From the NCBI RefSeq assembly GCF_036014015.1, contig NZ_CP107905.1, forward strand, positions 5,084,001-5,148,000: a stretch of 64,000 nt of DNA, in the 5' to 3' direction. Shown here in pieces: positions 25,873-34,315 of the stretch. The position numbers were made by a program, and so were the translations under genes. Position 1 is the stretch's first letter; every line of letters starts with the position of its first letter. Under the pieces are notes generated by a model. That model was not told where the DNA came from. It did no database searches and saw only the letters and a program-made list of their open reading frames with translations. The stretch comes from Streptomyces sp. NBC_00457 (GTDB taxonomy: Bacteria; Actinomycetota; Actinomycetes; Streptomycetales; Streptomycetaceae).

Positions 25873-28331
25873 AGGGCCCTGAGACGGCCGTGGACCTCTC
25901 CGTGGTCATCCCCGCCTACAACGAAGAAGGGCGTCTCGGCCCCACTCTCGACGCCATCGCCGACTATCTCGGCGAGGACGAGGGCCGCTGGGGCGACTGG
26001 GAGATAGTCGTCGCCGACGACGGCTCCACCGACGGCACCCGTGACCTCGTCACCGAGCGAGCGGAGCGCGCAGAAAAGACCGCGGGGACCGACGGGCGCG
26101 ACGCCCGCATCCGCCTCGTCACCGGCGACCGCAACCGCGGCAAGGGCGCCGCCCTCCGCCTCGGCGTCGCCGCCACCCGTGGCCGCCGGGTCCTGGTCAC
26201 CGACGCCGATCTGGCCGCGCCCATCGAGGAGTTGGAGCGGCTCGACAAGGCGCTCAGCGAGGGCTACGCCGCCGCGATCGGTTCCCGTTCCGTCCCCGGC
26301 GCGACGATCGGCGACCGCCAGCACCCGGTGCGTGAACTGCTCGGCCGCGCGGGCAACGTCCTCATACGCAGGACCGCCGTCCCCGGCATCCGCGACACCC
26401 AGTGCGGCTTCAAGCTCTTCGACGGCGACCGCGCCCGCGAGGCCTTCGCCGACTCCCGCCTCGACGGCTGGGGCATCGACGTCGAGGTCCTCCAGCACTT
26501 CCGCCGCGCCGACTGGCCGCTCGCCGAGGTCCCGGTCCGCTGGTCGCACCAGAGCGGCTCGAAGGTCGGCCCCCTCGACTACGGCCGCGTCCTCGCCGAA
26601 CTCGCCCGCCTCAAGGCCCGTGCACTCCGCCCGGCGGACCTCCTGGCCGTCGCCTTCTTCCTCCTCATGTCGGTCGCCCTCTACTCGGGCCGCCTGATCG
26701 ACCCGAGCAACCGCTATCTGCCGGATTCGCTCCGGGACCAGAACCAGTGGGAGTGGTTCTTCGCGGTGACGGCCGACAACGTCGCCCACCTCCGCAACCC
26801 CCTCTTCACCGATCTCCAGGGCTTCCCCGACGGCGTGAACCTCATGGCCAACACGGTCATGCTCGGCCTGTCCGTCCCCTTCACGCCGCTGACGCTGCTC
26901 GCGGGCCCGGCGATCTCCCTGAGCGTCGTCATGACGCTGGGCCTCGCGGCCACGGCCGCCGCCTGGTACTGGCTGATCGTGAAACGGGTCGTACGGCAGC
27001 GCGCCGCGGCCTTCGTCGGCGCGTCCCTCGCGGCCTTCGCCCCGCCGATGGTCAGCCACGCCAACGCGCACCCGAACTTCATCATCCTGTTCATGATCCC
27101 GCTGATCATCGACCGCGCGCTGCGACTCTGCTCCGGCACCCGGGTCACCCGGGACGGGATCGTGCTGGGCCTGATGGCGGCGTACCAGATCTACCTCGGC
27201 GAAGAACCCCTCCTCCTCGCGGCGATGGGGATGCTGCTGTTCGCCGCCGCGTACGGAGTGGTACGACGGGATGTGGCGAAGGCGTCCTGGCGCCCGCTCG
27301 GCAAGGGCCTGCTGATCGGCGCCGCGACCTGCCTCCCCTTGGTCGTCTACGCCCTGGCCTGGCAGTTCTACGGCCCGCAGAGCTACCACAGCGTCCTGCA
27401 CGGCGACAACGCCGGCAACAGCCCGCTGGCCCTGCTCTCCTTCGCCGAACGCTCACTCATCGCGGGCGACGCGGACACCGCGAACGCCCTCTCCCTCAAC
27501 CCCACCGAACAGAACGCCTTCTACGGCTGGCCGCTGGTCGCCCTCGCCTTCGCGATCGTCATACGGCTGTGGGAACACGCCCTGGTCAAGGCGCTGGCGT
27601 TCACGGCGGTCGCCGCGGCCTTCCTCTCCCTGGGCCCGGAGTTCCGCATCCCGCTGACGGATGTCGTCCTCCCCGGCCCCTGGGCGCTGCTCGCCGAGAA
27701 GCCGCTGTTCGAGTCGGTCATCGAGAGCCGCGTGGCGATGGTGTGCGCACCGGCGCTGGGCATGCTGGTGGCGCTGACGGTGGACCGGCTGGCCGCCACC
27801 CGCTCCGTGAGCACGCAGTTCGCCGGCTTCCTCGGCATCTGCCTCGCCCTGCTCCCCCTCGTCCCCGCCCCGCTGAAGGCGGTGGACCGCGCGGAGGTGC
27901 CCGCGTTCATCGCGGACGGGAGCTGGAAGTCGTACCTCGGAAAAGGCGAGTCGCTCGTCCCGGTCCCGCTGCCGGATCCCGGCAACGCGGAGGCCCTGCA
28001 CTGGCAGACGGAAGCCGGCATGGGCTTCAAACTCCCCGGCGGCTACTTCAACGGCCCCTACGGCGAGGAGCGCGTCGGCATCTACGGCGCCTCCCCCCGC
28101 GACACCTCCAACCTCCTGCGGGAGGTGCGCTATACGGGCAAGATCCCGGCGATCGGTGCGAACTGGCGGACGCTGGCCCGGCACGACTTGGCCTTCTGGA
28201 AGGCGGGCGTGCTGGTGCTGGCGCCGCAGCAGAACGACGACAAGCTGCGCGAGACGGTGGAGAAGCTGGTGGGCAGCCCTGGTAAATGGACCGGCGGGGT
28301 GTGGGTATGGGATCTGCACGCGGGGAGCTGA
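25869..28331 (+). CDS. GT2 glycosyltransferase fused to a polytopic GT-C-like membrane protein
   Basis: An 820-residue fusion. Residues 1-250 are a DPG/dolichyl-phosphate-type GT2 domain: VVIPAYNEEGRL, VADDGSTDGT, RGKGAALRLGV, TDADLAAP and TQCGFKLF. Residues 255-680 contain about ten membrane helices with an early extracytoplasmic DPSNRYLPDSLRD loop and ANAHPNFIILFMIPLIIDRA, resembling lipid-linked-sugar transferases. The C-terminal 140 residues are soluble and extracytoplasmic. Likely it loads a sugar on polyprenyl phosphate and passes it to a surface acceptor; the acceptor is unknown. The start overlaps gntR by 4 bp. Confidence 0.85.
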   Translation: MKGPETAVDLSVVIPAYNEEGRLGPTLDAIADYLGEDEGRWGDWEIVVADDGSTDGTRDLVTERAERAEKTAGTDGRDARIRLVTGDRNRGKGAALRLGVAATRGRRVLVTDADLAAPIEELERLDKALSEGYAAAIGSRSVPGATIGDRQHPVRELLGRAGNVLIRRTAVPGIRDTQCGFKLFDGDRAREAFADSRLDGWGIDVEVLQHFRRADWPLAEVPVRWSHQSGSKVGPLDYGRVLAELARLKARALRPADLLAVAFFLLMSVALYSGRLIDPSNRYLPDSLRDQNQWEWFFAVTADNVAHLRNPLFTDLQGFPDGVNLMANTVMLGLSVPFTPLTLLAGPAISLSVVMTLGLAATAAAWYWLIVKRVVRQRAAAFVGASLAAFAPPMVSHANAHPNFIILFMIPLIIDRALRLCSGTRVTRDGIVLGLMAAYQIYLGEEPLLLAAMGMLLFAAAYGVVRRDVAKASWRPLGKGLLIGAATCLPLVVYALAWQFYGPQSYHSVLHGDNAGNSPLALLSFAERSLIAGDADTANALSLNPTEQNAFYGWPLVALAFAIVIRLWEHALVKALAFTAVAAAFLSLGPEFRIPLTDVVLPGPWALLAEKPLFESVIESRVAMVCAPALGMLVALTVDRLAATRSVSTQFAGFLGICLALLPLVPAPLKAVDRAEVPAFIADGSWKSYLGKGESLVPVPLPDPGNAEALHWQTEAGMGFKLPGGYFNGPYGEERVGIYGASPRDTSNLLREVRYTGKIPAIGANWRTLARHDLAFWKAGVLVLAPQQNDDKLRETVEKLVGSPGKWTGGVWVWDLHAGS

Positions 28332-28421
28332 TGGGCACCACACCGACTACTGTCCTAGTCGTTTCAGAAGTCGCTAGTTACTCAGTTCTGGTCGTTTCTA
28401 GTCGTGACGAGGAGACCTCTT

Positions 28422-29072
28422 TTGGCCTGTGACCTGTGGCTGGTACCGCTCGTCGACGTGTTGTGCCACACGCCCGACAACCCGTTCGCCGAGGAACTCG
28501 CGCAATACAACAAGGTGCTGGCCGAGGCCGGGCTGCCCCCGGTGCCGGTGTACCAGTACATGCCGGGCCTGTCCGGCGACGTGGCCCCCGTGGCCGGCTT
28601 CGACTACGACGCGCTGCACTTCCTGCGCCGCGCATACCTGCTCCAGGTCTGCGGCCTGCCGGTGACGCCGGTCGACGCACTCGGCGGCGACTACGAACAG
28701 CTCCTGGAGATGTTCGAGACGACGGCCCAGCAGTCACACCTGGTCTGGCACTACGACCATGCGGGCGCATACGTCCCCGTGGACTTCCCGCACCCCCTCG
28801 CCAACGACGAACTCCTCGCGGGAGGCGGCCCGTTGGGCTCCTCGCAGGCCCTTCTGCGCGAGCTGGAGCTCGTAGCGCCGGTGATCGGCATCGACCCGGC
28901 CAACCCCCCGGCACCACCTCAGCCCCCACTGGCCCCCACCGAGCTGGAGGAACCCGCGGTCCCCGCCCCCTACGACCCCAGCCCCTTCGCCCGCGAGCGG
29001 CACGTCTGGCTCGGCCTGCACGCGGCGGCGACACGGAGTCTGGCGCAGGGCTCGATGATCATCTTCAGCTGA
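28422..29072 (+). CDS. Conserved hypothetical protein
   Basis: A 216-residue protein starting LACDLWLVPLVDVLCHTPDN. I chose the TTG at 28422 because GAGGAG lies 7 bases upstream; a GTG at 28404 is in frame but has no such site. Aromatic- and Pro-rich, with FDYDALHFLRRAYLLQVCGL and a proline-rich patch (PPAPPQPPLAP) near residue 170. No signal peptide or catalytic motif; I do not recognise the family, though the length and codon use suggest a real gene. The 90 bp upstream carries two copies of a TAGTCGTTTC-like element. Confidence 0.65.
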   Translation: MACDLWLVPLVDVLCHTPDNPFAEELAQYNKVLAEAGLPPVPVYQYMPGLSGDVAPVAGFDYDALHFLRRAYLLQVCGLPVTPVDALGGDYEQLLEMFETTAQQSHLVWHYDHAGAYVPVDFPHPLANDELLAGGGPLGSSQALLRELELVAPVIGIDPANPPAPPQPPLAPTELEEPAVPAPYDPSPFARERHVWLGLHAAATRSLAQGSMIIFS

Positions 29073-29081
29073 GGGCCGGCG

Positions 29082-29375
29082 TCACCGCGCCAGCGCGGAG
29101 AGCCCCTTCTGCAGGTCCTCGGGGTTCATCACCGGCGTGTACGTGACGTCGGCACCGAGCTCCAGGAAGAACGGCTCGGCGATCGACGGCATCTCCGAGC
29201 TGTCCTTCATGTCGAACACCAGGTAGCAGGTGCGGTGGCCGTTGTCCGTGGTGAAGTAGGCCGCCTCCGGCTTGACCTGCTCCATCGACGACTGGACCAG
29301 CTTCGACAGGGTCCCGTTCCGGATGGCCTCGTTCGACCTCTCCGTGTCGAGTCGTGCCTTGAACAGAACGCGCAT
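29082..29375 (-). CDS. Small conserved protein (ferredoxin-like fold type)
   Basis: A 97-residue protein, MRVLFKARLDTERSNEAIRN onward, with YLVFDMKDSSEMPSIAEPFF and VTYTPVMNPEDLQKGLSAL. The pattern resembles small dimeric alpha/beta-barrel proteins such as the DUF3303 type. Start ATG 29375 has AAGGTGAG six bases upstream; a GTG at 29384 is also possible. It converges on the preceding hypothetical gene with about 10 bp between. Confidence 0.7.
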   Translation of the reverse strand: MRVLFKARLDTERSNEAIRNGTLSKLVQSSMEQVKPEAAYFTTDNGHRTCYLVFDMKDSSEMPSIAEPFFLELGADVTYTPVMNPEDLQKGLSALAR

Positions 29376-29507
29376 CGCACTCACCTTCTTCTGAACGGCC
29401 CCCGCCTCAGAATATGCCTATATGCCGCATTCCGGGCTGCCGGGCGGATCGGCTGGGGCGGATCGGCCGGGGCGGCAGTGGTTCATACCGACCCCGGCCG
29501 GAGAGCA

Positions 29508-29921
29508 TCAGCGCTGACGCGGCAACCTGATCGTGCGGACGAGCGGCATGTCCGCGTACAGGTCCGGGTCGACGGTCACCACGTGGCGGCCGTCCGGCCA
29601 GTCGGGCGTCGGCCTGGACAGATGAACGGCCTGACCGAGCCGCCATTCCACCCCGTCACGCAGCAGCGAGCCCACACTGCACGCACCCGGGAAGTCCAAC
29701 TCGACGATCTCGACGGCAGGGAGGGCGCCGACGTGCTCGGCGAGCCCATTGCGCATACCGTCGGCGGCGGCCAGGCAGAGGGCGGGAACGTACACATGCC
29801 GCGTCGGCCCGTGCTCGGTGTTCGCCACGAACTGCGAGGCGAGCGAGTTCCCAGAACCCAGCGCCAGCAGGGCCGACTCATCGAAGACGACGCCGGTGGA
29901 ACCGGCCGCCATGGCGCTCAC
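29508..29921 (-). CDS. PIN-like toxin of a type II toxin-antitoxin pair
   Basis: A 137-residue protein with VVFDESALLALGSGN at the start, where Asp and Glu fit the first PIN catalytic positions, and late VVTVDPDLYADMPLVRTIRL, the usual PIN C-terminal strand. The GTG start overlaps the antitoxin stop (GTGA, 29918-29921), so it is translated only with it. PIN toxins are RNases. The match is to the fold pattern, not a named subfamily. Confidence 0.7.
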   Translation of the reverse strand: MSAMAAGSTGVVFDESALLALGSGNSLASQFVANTEHGPTRHVYVPALCLAAADGMRNGLAEHVGALPAVEIVELDFPGACSVGSLLRDGVEWRLGQAVHLSRPTPDWPDGRHVVTVDPDLYADMPLVRTIRLPRQR

Positions 29922-30181
29922 AGGCTCTCCACCGGTCGGCCGGCCTCGAGGTCCTGCCAGACCTTCTCGACCCGGTCGTGATCCTCGTCAGTGAACGTCA
30001 CGCCGAAATGCGTCTCGCAGTACGCCTTCGTCTCCTCGTACCGCTTGCGCAGCTCCTCCTTGGTGGGGGTGGCCCCCGCCAGCTCGGCGATCAGATCGCG
30101 CATGGTCATCCCACGCTCGCGAGCGAGCACCATGAGGCGGTCACGGACAGCGGGGTCGACCTTGACGGTGGTGTCAGCCAT
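29918..30181 (-). CDS. Antitoxin, ribbon-helix-helix type
   Basis: An 87-residue protein with an N-terminal RHH-like DNA-binding segment TTVKVDPAVRDRLMVLARER followed by GMTMRDLIAEL, and a C-terminal helical tail with KRYEETKAYCETHF and WQDLEAGRPVESL that would wrap the toxin. First gene of the pair; the palindrome at 30186-30213 just upstream is the likely self-operator. Confidence 0.78.
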   Translation of the reverse strand: MADTTVKVDPAVRDRLMVLARERGMTMRDLIAELAGATPTKEELRKRYEETKAYCETHFGVTFTDEDHDRVEKVWQDLEAGRPVESL

Positions 30182-30185
30182 GACG

Positions 30186-30213
30186 GCAGTATACCTACGG
30201 TATACCGTATCGG
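30186..30213 (-). promoter_or_regulatory. Promoter/operator of the toxin-antitoxin operon
   Basis: TATAC occurs twice 11 bp apart (30190-30194 and 30201-30205), the second inside the perfect palindrome CGGTATACCG (30198-30207). The AT-rich core is unusual for this GC-rich DNA and lies 5-25 bp before the antitoxin ATG, where autorepression by an RHH antitoxin would act. Confidence 0.6.
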
Positions 30214-30296
30214 CCCGCTCGAGCAGTGCGGTCATTTCGTTCCTTTCGGTTGGATCGCCCGGCTCTACGGATGTACGGCCGAGAGTCTGCATGGGC

Positions 30297-30890
30297 CTAC
30301 GCAGGCACCGGACACCCACGCCGCAAACGGTCCTCCACAACCGCACGCGCCGACCGCACCGGCTCCGGCGCCCAGCCGTACACCAGCGCCGCCCGCACCT
30401 GAGCACTGCCGACGCCCCGCGCCCACCACGCCTCGACGAGCGGCGCGAGCCGCAGTGCCTCGGTGGCGTCGAGGGTGAGCCGGGAATCGATCCGCCCGAG
30501 GGAGATGAGCAGTTGCGCGGCGAGCGCGGTCTGCCTGCTCCTCCGCGCCTGCCGATCCCGGACTTTTTCGGTTTCACCCGTTGGTGGCACAACTTCGCAC
30601 GGGACGTCGAACACCTCGTGAATGACGGGGAGTTGACCCGCAACCCCGCCCCCGCGCACCACCCGCCACGGATCCCGCCGTTCCTCCAGCTCACGAAGGG
30701 CGGCGGCCATACGCGCCCGCCTCTCCGGGCACTGCGCAGCAATCGCGCGCAGGGCGACGCGGGCGCCACCAGGGAGGGCCAGCAGGTACGTCAGTACGCT
30801 CACCACGCACCAGGTGATGCGCCGATCACGGAGAAGGGCGGCCAAGAGGCCTGAAATGACGCGCGCAGGCGTCGTACGATGAGTACGCAT
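30297..30890 (-). CDS. Helix-turn-helix domain protein
   Basis: About 197 residues. The N-terminal part reads VISGLLAALLRDRRITWCVV, then LLALPGGARVALRAIAAQCP and RMAAALRELEERRDPWRV, which follows the winged-helix pattern of a large Streptomyces family of HTH proteins. The C-terminal AEALLISL-like helix block and VEAWWARGVGSAQVRAALVYG fit the same family's tail. Targets are unknown. The ATG at 30890 has no clear ribosome site, so the gene may be leaderless or degraded. Confidence 0.55.
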   Translation of the reverse strand: MRTHRTTPARVISGLLAALLRDRRITWCVVSVLTYLLALPGGARVALRAIAAQCPERRARMAAALRELEERRDPWRVVRGGGVAGQLPVIHEVFDVPCEVVPPTGETEKVRDRQARRSRQTALAAQLLISLGRIDSRLTLDATEALRLAPLVEAWWARGVGSAQVRAALVYGWAPEPVRSARAVVEDRLRRGCPVPA

Positions 30891-31250
30891 CTGGAGAGTT
30901 GGCTCCGGGTGTCGAGCCCCCGGGTGTTGGCGCACCGCGGGGGCATTTCGCTGTTGGGCGTGACTCTACGGGTACGCAGAGCGACGAACGCAAGCCGAAA
31001 CCAGCTTTTCCCAGGCGGAAGTTGATGTTCTTCACCCCTCAGAGTGAAGAACGGTGCGCAGCAGGAGCGCGTGTACGAGGTGGTCGGCACCCGTCGGGCG
31101 GTATCGCCAACTCAAGGGCCAGGTCAGGCCGTTGAGGGCAGGGATCGGGATGTACTGCCGACGGCCACAAGGAACTGGACGCCTGCCTCGCGGAGTTGGA
31201 CGCCGGTGGCGGGGACCCAGCTAGTCCCGGGATTCGAAGGCATCGTCCTT
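30891..31250. other. Gene-poor intergenic stretch
   Basis: No convincing gene. One stem-loop, GTTCTTCAC/GTGAAGAAC with an 8-nt loop, lies at 31027-31052. On the forward strand 31150-31200 reads HKELDACLAELDAGGG, faintly like the tail of a serine recombinase, but it is too short to call. Confidence 0.5.
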
Positions 31251-31280
31251 GGGCCGGTCAGGGATGTCCATGACCGGCCC
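31251..31280 (-). terminator. purA terminator
   Basis: Perfect 10-bp stem GGGCCGGTCA/TGACCGGCCC with a 10-nt loop, located 22 bp beyond the purA stop. Typical placement and strength for an intrinsic terminator in Streptomyces, although without a clear U-tract. Confidence 0.75.
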
Positions 31281-31301
31281 ACGAGCGGACCGACACGCGG
31301 T

Positions 31302-32585
31302 CTACAGGAACGAGTTGATCTCGATCGTCTCGTCGCGGCCCGGGCCCACGCCGATCGCGGAGATCGGGGCGCCGGACATGTCCTCCAGGGCCTTGACGTA
31401 GTCCTGCGCGTTCTTCGGGAGGTCGGCGAAGGTCTTGGCCTTGGAGATGTCCTCCGACCAGCCGGGCAGCATTTCGTAGACGGGCTTCGCGTGGTGGAAG
31501 TCGGACTGGGAGTACGGGAGTTCCTCGACGCGCCGGCCGTCGATCTCGTACGCCACGCAGACGGGGATCTGCTCCCAGCCGGTGAGGACGTCCAGCTTGG
31601 TGAGGAAGAAGTCCGTCAGGCCGTTGACGCGGGTGGCGTAGCGGGCGATCACCGCGTCGAACCAGCCGCAGCGGCGGTCACGGCCGGTCGTGACGCCCCG
31701 CTCGCCGCCGATGCGGCGCAGCGCCTCGCCGTCCTCGTCGAAGAGCTCGGTCGGGAACGGGCCCGCGCCGACGCGGGTCGTGTACGCCTTGAGGATGCCG
31801 ATGACACGGCTGATCTTCGTCGGGCCGACGCCGGCGCCCGTGCAGGCGCCGCCCGCGGTCGGATTGGACGAGGTGACGAAGGGGTACGTGCCGTGGTCGA
31901 TGTCCAGCAGCGTGCCCTGGCCGCCCTCGAAGAGGACGACCTTGTCGTCCTCCAGGGCCTGGTTGAGGACCAGGACCGTGTCGGTGACGTACGGCGCGAG
32001 CTTGTCGGCGTAGGTCAGCAGCTCCTCGACCACCTGGTCGACGGCGATCGCGCGCCGGTTGTACAGCTTGGTGAGGATCTGGTTCTTGACGTCGAGGGCC
32101 GCTTCGACCTTCTGGGTGAGGATCGACTCGTCGTAGAGGTCCTGGACGCGGATGCCGACGCGGTTGATCTTGTCGGCGTAGGTGGGGCCGATGCCGCGGC
32201 CGGTGGTGCCGATCTTCCGCTTGCCGAGGAAGCGTTCCGTCACCTTGTCGACGGTGACGTTGTACGGCGTGATGATGTGAGCGTTGCCGCTGAGCAGGAG
32301 CTTGGACGTGTCGACGCCTCGCTCGTTCAGCCCGCTCAGCTCGGAGAGCAGGACCGACGGGTCGACGACGACTCCGTTGCCGATGACCGGGGTGCACCCC
32401 GGGGACAGGATTCCGGAAGGAAGGAGGTGCAGGGCGTACTTCTGGTCGCCCACGACTACCGTGTGGCCGGCGTTGTTGCCGCCTTGGTAGCGCACTACGT
32501 AGTCGACCGACCCGCCTAGCAGGTCCGTCGCCTTTCCCTTGCCTTCGTCACCCCACTGAGCACCGAGCAGCACAAGTGCGGGCAC
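31302..32585 (-). CDS. purA: Adenylosuccinate synthetase
   Basis: Joins IMP and aspartate using GTP, the first committed step to AMP. The 427-residue protein begins [20 protein letters not shown], containing the GDEGKGK phosphate loop (catalytic Asp13/His41 equivalents present, the latter in [10 protein letters not shown]), and has [34 protein letters not shown] and [10 protein letters not shown]. All are family signatures and the length is canonical. Transcribed divergently from the diacylglycerol-kinase-like gene. Confidence 0.98.
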   Translation of the reverse strand: MPALVLLGAQWGDEGKGKATDLLGGSVDYVVRYQGGNNAGHTVVVGDQKYALHLLPSGILSPGCTPVIGNGVVVDPSVLLSELSGLNERGVDTSKLLLSGNAHIITPYNVTVDKVTERFLGKRKIGTTGRGIGPTYADKINRVGIRVQDLYDESILTQKVEAALDVKNQILTKLYNRRAIAVDQVVEELLTYADKLAPYVTDTVLVLNQALEDDKVVLFEGGQGTLLDIDHGTYPFVTSSNPTAGGACTGAGVGPTKISRVIGILKAYTTRVGAGPFPTELFDEDGEALRRIGGERGVTTGRDRRCGWFDAVIARYATRVNGLTDFFLTKLDVLTGWEQIPVCVAYEIDGRRVEELPYSQSDFHHAKPVYEMLPGWSEDISKAKTFADLPKNAQDYVKALEDMSGAPISAIGVGPGRDETIEINSFL

Positions 32586-32724
32586 GCGCGTACACCCCTT
32601 CCGGGCGGGGCATGTCCAAGGTCAGAGGCGTACGCGACATTGACTGTGCGTCGCACAGCCTGTTTCGTACACCGGCGACCTTCGTTGGCCGCAACCGTCG
32701 GACCGGATGCCCCGGAATAGACGA

Positions 32725-32752
32725 AGCCCCTGGCGCAATAGCGCAAGGGGCT
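32725..32752. promoter_or_regulatory. Hairpin in the purA divergent region
   Basis: AGCCCCTGGCGC, loop AATA, GCGCAAGGGGCT: a 12-bp stem with one mismatch between two divergently transcribed genes. It lies about 35 bp ahead of the forward gene and 140 bp ahead of purA, so it would be in a 5' leader rather than at a gene end; an attenuator or an insulator between the two promoters are both possible. Confidence 0.55.
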
Positions 32753-32785
32753 CTTGCACAAAGATGCTACCCGAGGAAGCGAGGC

Positions 32786-33667
32786 ATGACCGAGGTGGCG
32801 ACTTCTCCGACGTCCGCACAGCTGCTGGTGGTGGTCGACCCGATCGCCCGTCGGACGGACGGAGAGTCCGTACGGATCGCGAAAGACGTGCTCAGCGCGG
32901 GTGCCGCGACCAAGGTGTGTCTGCCGGAGGGGCCGGAGGAATTCGCCCGGGCGCTGGCTCGGCGGGGGTCGCGGCGGCTCGTGGTCGTCGGGGACGACCG
33001 GGCGCTGCTGCGGGCGGTGTCCCTGCTGCACCGGCAGCGGGAGCTGGGCGGATGTGGGCTGTCGGTGGTTCCGGTGGGCGGTGTGCTGTCGCTGGCCCGG
33101 TCGCTCGGGGTGCCCACGGGGGCGGTGGCGGCGGCGCGGGCCGTGCTGGACGGGGCGGAGCGCCGGCTGGATCTGCTCGTCGACGACAGCGACGGGGTGG
33201 TGCTCGGCGCGCTGCGGATTCCGCCGCTGGCCCTGCGGGAGCCTCGGGATCCCCGGGGGCATTCGGCGGGGGCGTCGGCCGTGTCCTCCGTGCATCCCTG
33301 GCTGCGTACCTGCCAGTCCTTCGTACGGACCCTTGCCACCCGCCCGGGCCGGACGATCCCGTCCGCCCCCACCGCCGGGCCCGCGCGGCTGCGCGTGGAG
33401 GTCGACGGGGTCACGCTGGTGGATCTCGACCAGCCGGTGGAGGCCGTGTCCGTCATGCCGGGCCGCGTGGGTTCGGCCGAGGTGGAGGTACGGCCCGCCT
33501 CGGTGGGCGCGGAGGCGTCACCGTTGCGTGCGGTCGGGCGCGCGGTGACCGTGTCCGGGCCGGATTTCCGCTACCGGGCGGACGCGGTGGTGAGCGGCCC
33601 GGTACGGACACGGACGTGGACGGTACTGGAGGGGGCTTGGGGGCTGACGTTGCCGGTGACGGGTTGA
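32786..33667 (+). CDS. Diacylglycerol kinase-like protein
   Basis: A 293-residue protein resembling the catalytic domain of diacylglycerol/sphingosine-type lipid kinases: LLVVVDPIARRTDGES at the start, RRLVVVGDDRALLRAVSLLH (the position of the GGDGT motif, here VGDDR) and LSVVPVGGVLSLARSLGVP, where the family has IPxGTxNxxA. The key glycines of the phosphate loop are altered, so kinase activity is doubtful. ATG 32786 follows GAGGAAG. Divergent from purA. Confidence 0.72.
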   Translation: MTEVATSPTSAQLLVVVDPIARRTDGESVRIAKDVLSAGAATKVCLPEGPEEFARALARRGSRRLVVVGDDRALLRAVSLLHRQRELGGCGLSVVPVGGVLSLARSLGVPTGAVAAARAVLDGAERRLDLLVDDSDGVVLGALRIPPLALREPRDPRGHSAGASAVSSVHPWLRTCQSFVRTLATRPGRTIPSAPTAGPARLRVEVDGVTLVDLDQPVEAVSVMPGRVGSAEVEVRPASVGAEASPLRAVGRAVTVSGPDFRYRADAVVSGPVRTRTWTVLEGAWGLTLPVTG

Positions 33668-33668
33668 G

Positions 33669-34280
33669 TCAGGCCTCGTCTTCATCCTCTTCAGGGTTCT
33701 GGAAGCCAGTGGTGTCGAGCGTGCAGTTGAACGGGGCGGGCATCGGGAGCTTCTCGCCGAACGGCCTGGTGCAGTGTGACTCGTATCCCTTGGCGGACGG
33801 CGTCCACAGGACTGTGGCCTGCTCCTCCTGCATGTCGAGGACGAGGTAGACGGGGACGCCTGCCCTGCCGTAGACGAAGACCTTGTCGGTCAGGTCATCG
33901 TCGCGGGTGGAAGTGGACGTCAGCTCAGCGACGAAAGTGAGGGCCTCGCCGTCCAGGCGGTTGCTGGTCGTCCTGAACACTGATCGGGGCGCCGCGTGGA
34001 CATCCGGTCCGTATGCACGCTCATCCCCTGGGAAGACATACAGGTTGGGACCGTAGCTGATGCGGTGCCCTTCGGGGAGATACGACCGGAGCTGATCACA
34101 GACCAGTTCCATGACGTCGGTGTAGTACCCCTTCGACCACGGCGACAAGACGATTCTCCCCCTGACGATCTCGGCCTTGTAGCCGTCGGGCACGATCAGC
34201 TCGTCGAGGTCGTCCAGCAACGCCTCGAAGCTGCGGGGCTCGGTGCCGCTTATCGTCGGTCGCTCTGTCATCAACGTCAT
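33669..34280 (-). CDS. Uma2-family PD-(D/E)XK nuclease-like protein
   Basis: A 203-residue Uma2 protein. The family's restriction-endonuclease fold is marked by DELIVPDGYKAEIVRGRIVL near the start, YGPDVHAAP (Asp) and FVAELTSTSTRDDDLTDK (Glu and later Lys), then AGVPVYLVLDMQ. It ends in an acidic tail. Uma2 genes occur in many copies in Streptomyces and cyanobacteria, usually without a known role. A second one is at 42065-42667. Confidence 0.85.
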   Translation of the reverse strand: MTLMTERPTISGTEPRSFEALLDDLDELIVPDGYKAEIVRGRIVLSPWSKGYYTDVMELVCDQLRSYLPEGHRISYGPNLYVFPGDERAYGPDVHAAPRSVFRTTSNRLDGEALTFVAELTSTSTRDDDLTDKVFVYGRAGVPVYLVLDMQEEQATVLWTPSAKGYESHCTRPFGEKLPMPAPFNCTLDTTGFQNPEEDEDEA

Positions 34281-34315
34281 GATGCCCCCTCCCTCTGATG
34301 CAGACCAGCAGCAAC

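Noticed and set aside
31150..31230. Faint serine-recombinase-like tail on the + strand near purA
   Set aside because: Only about 16 residues (HKELDACLAELDAGGG) fit and no start, catalytic motif or neighbouring element is present.
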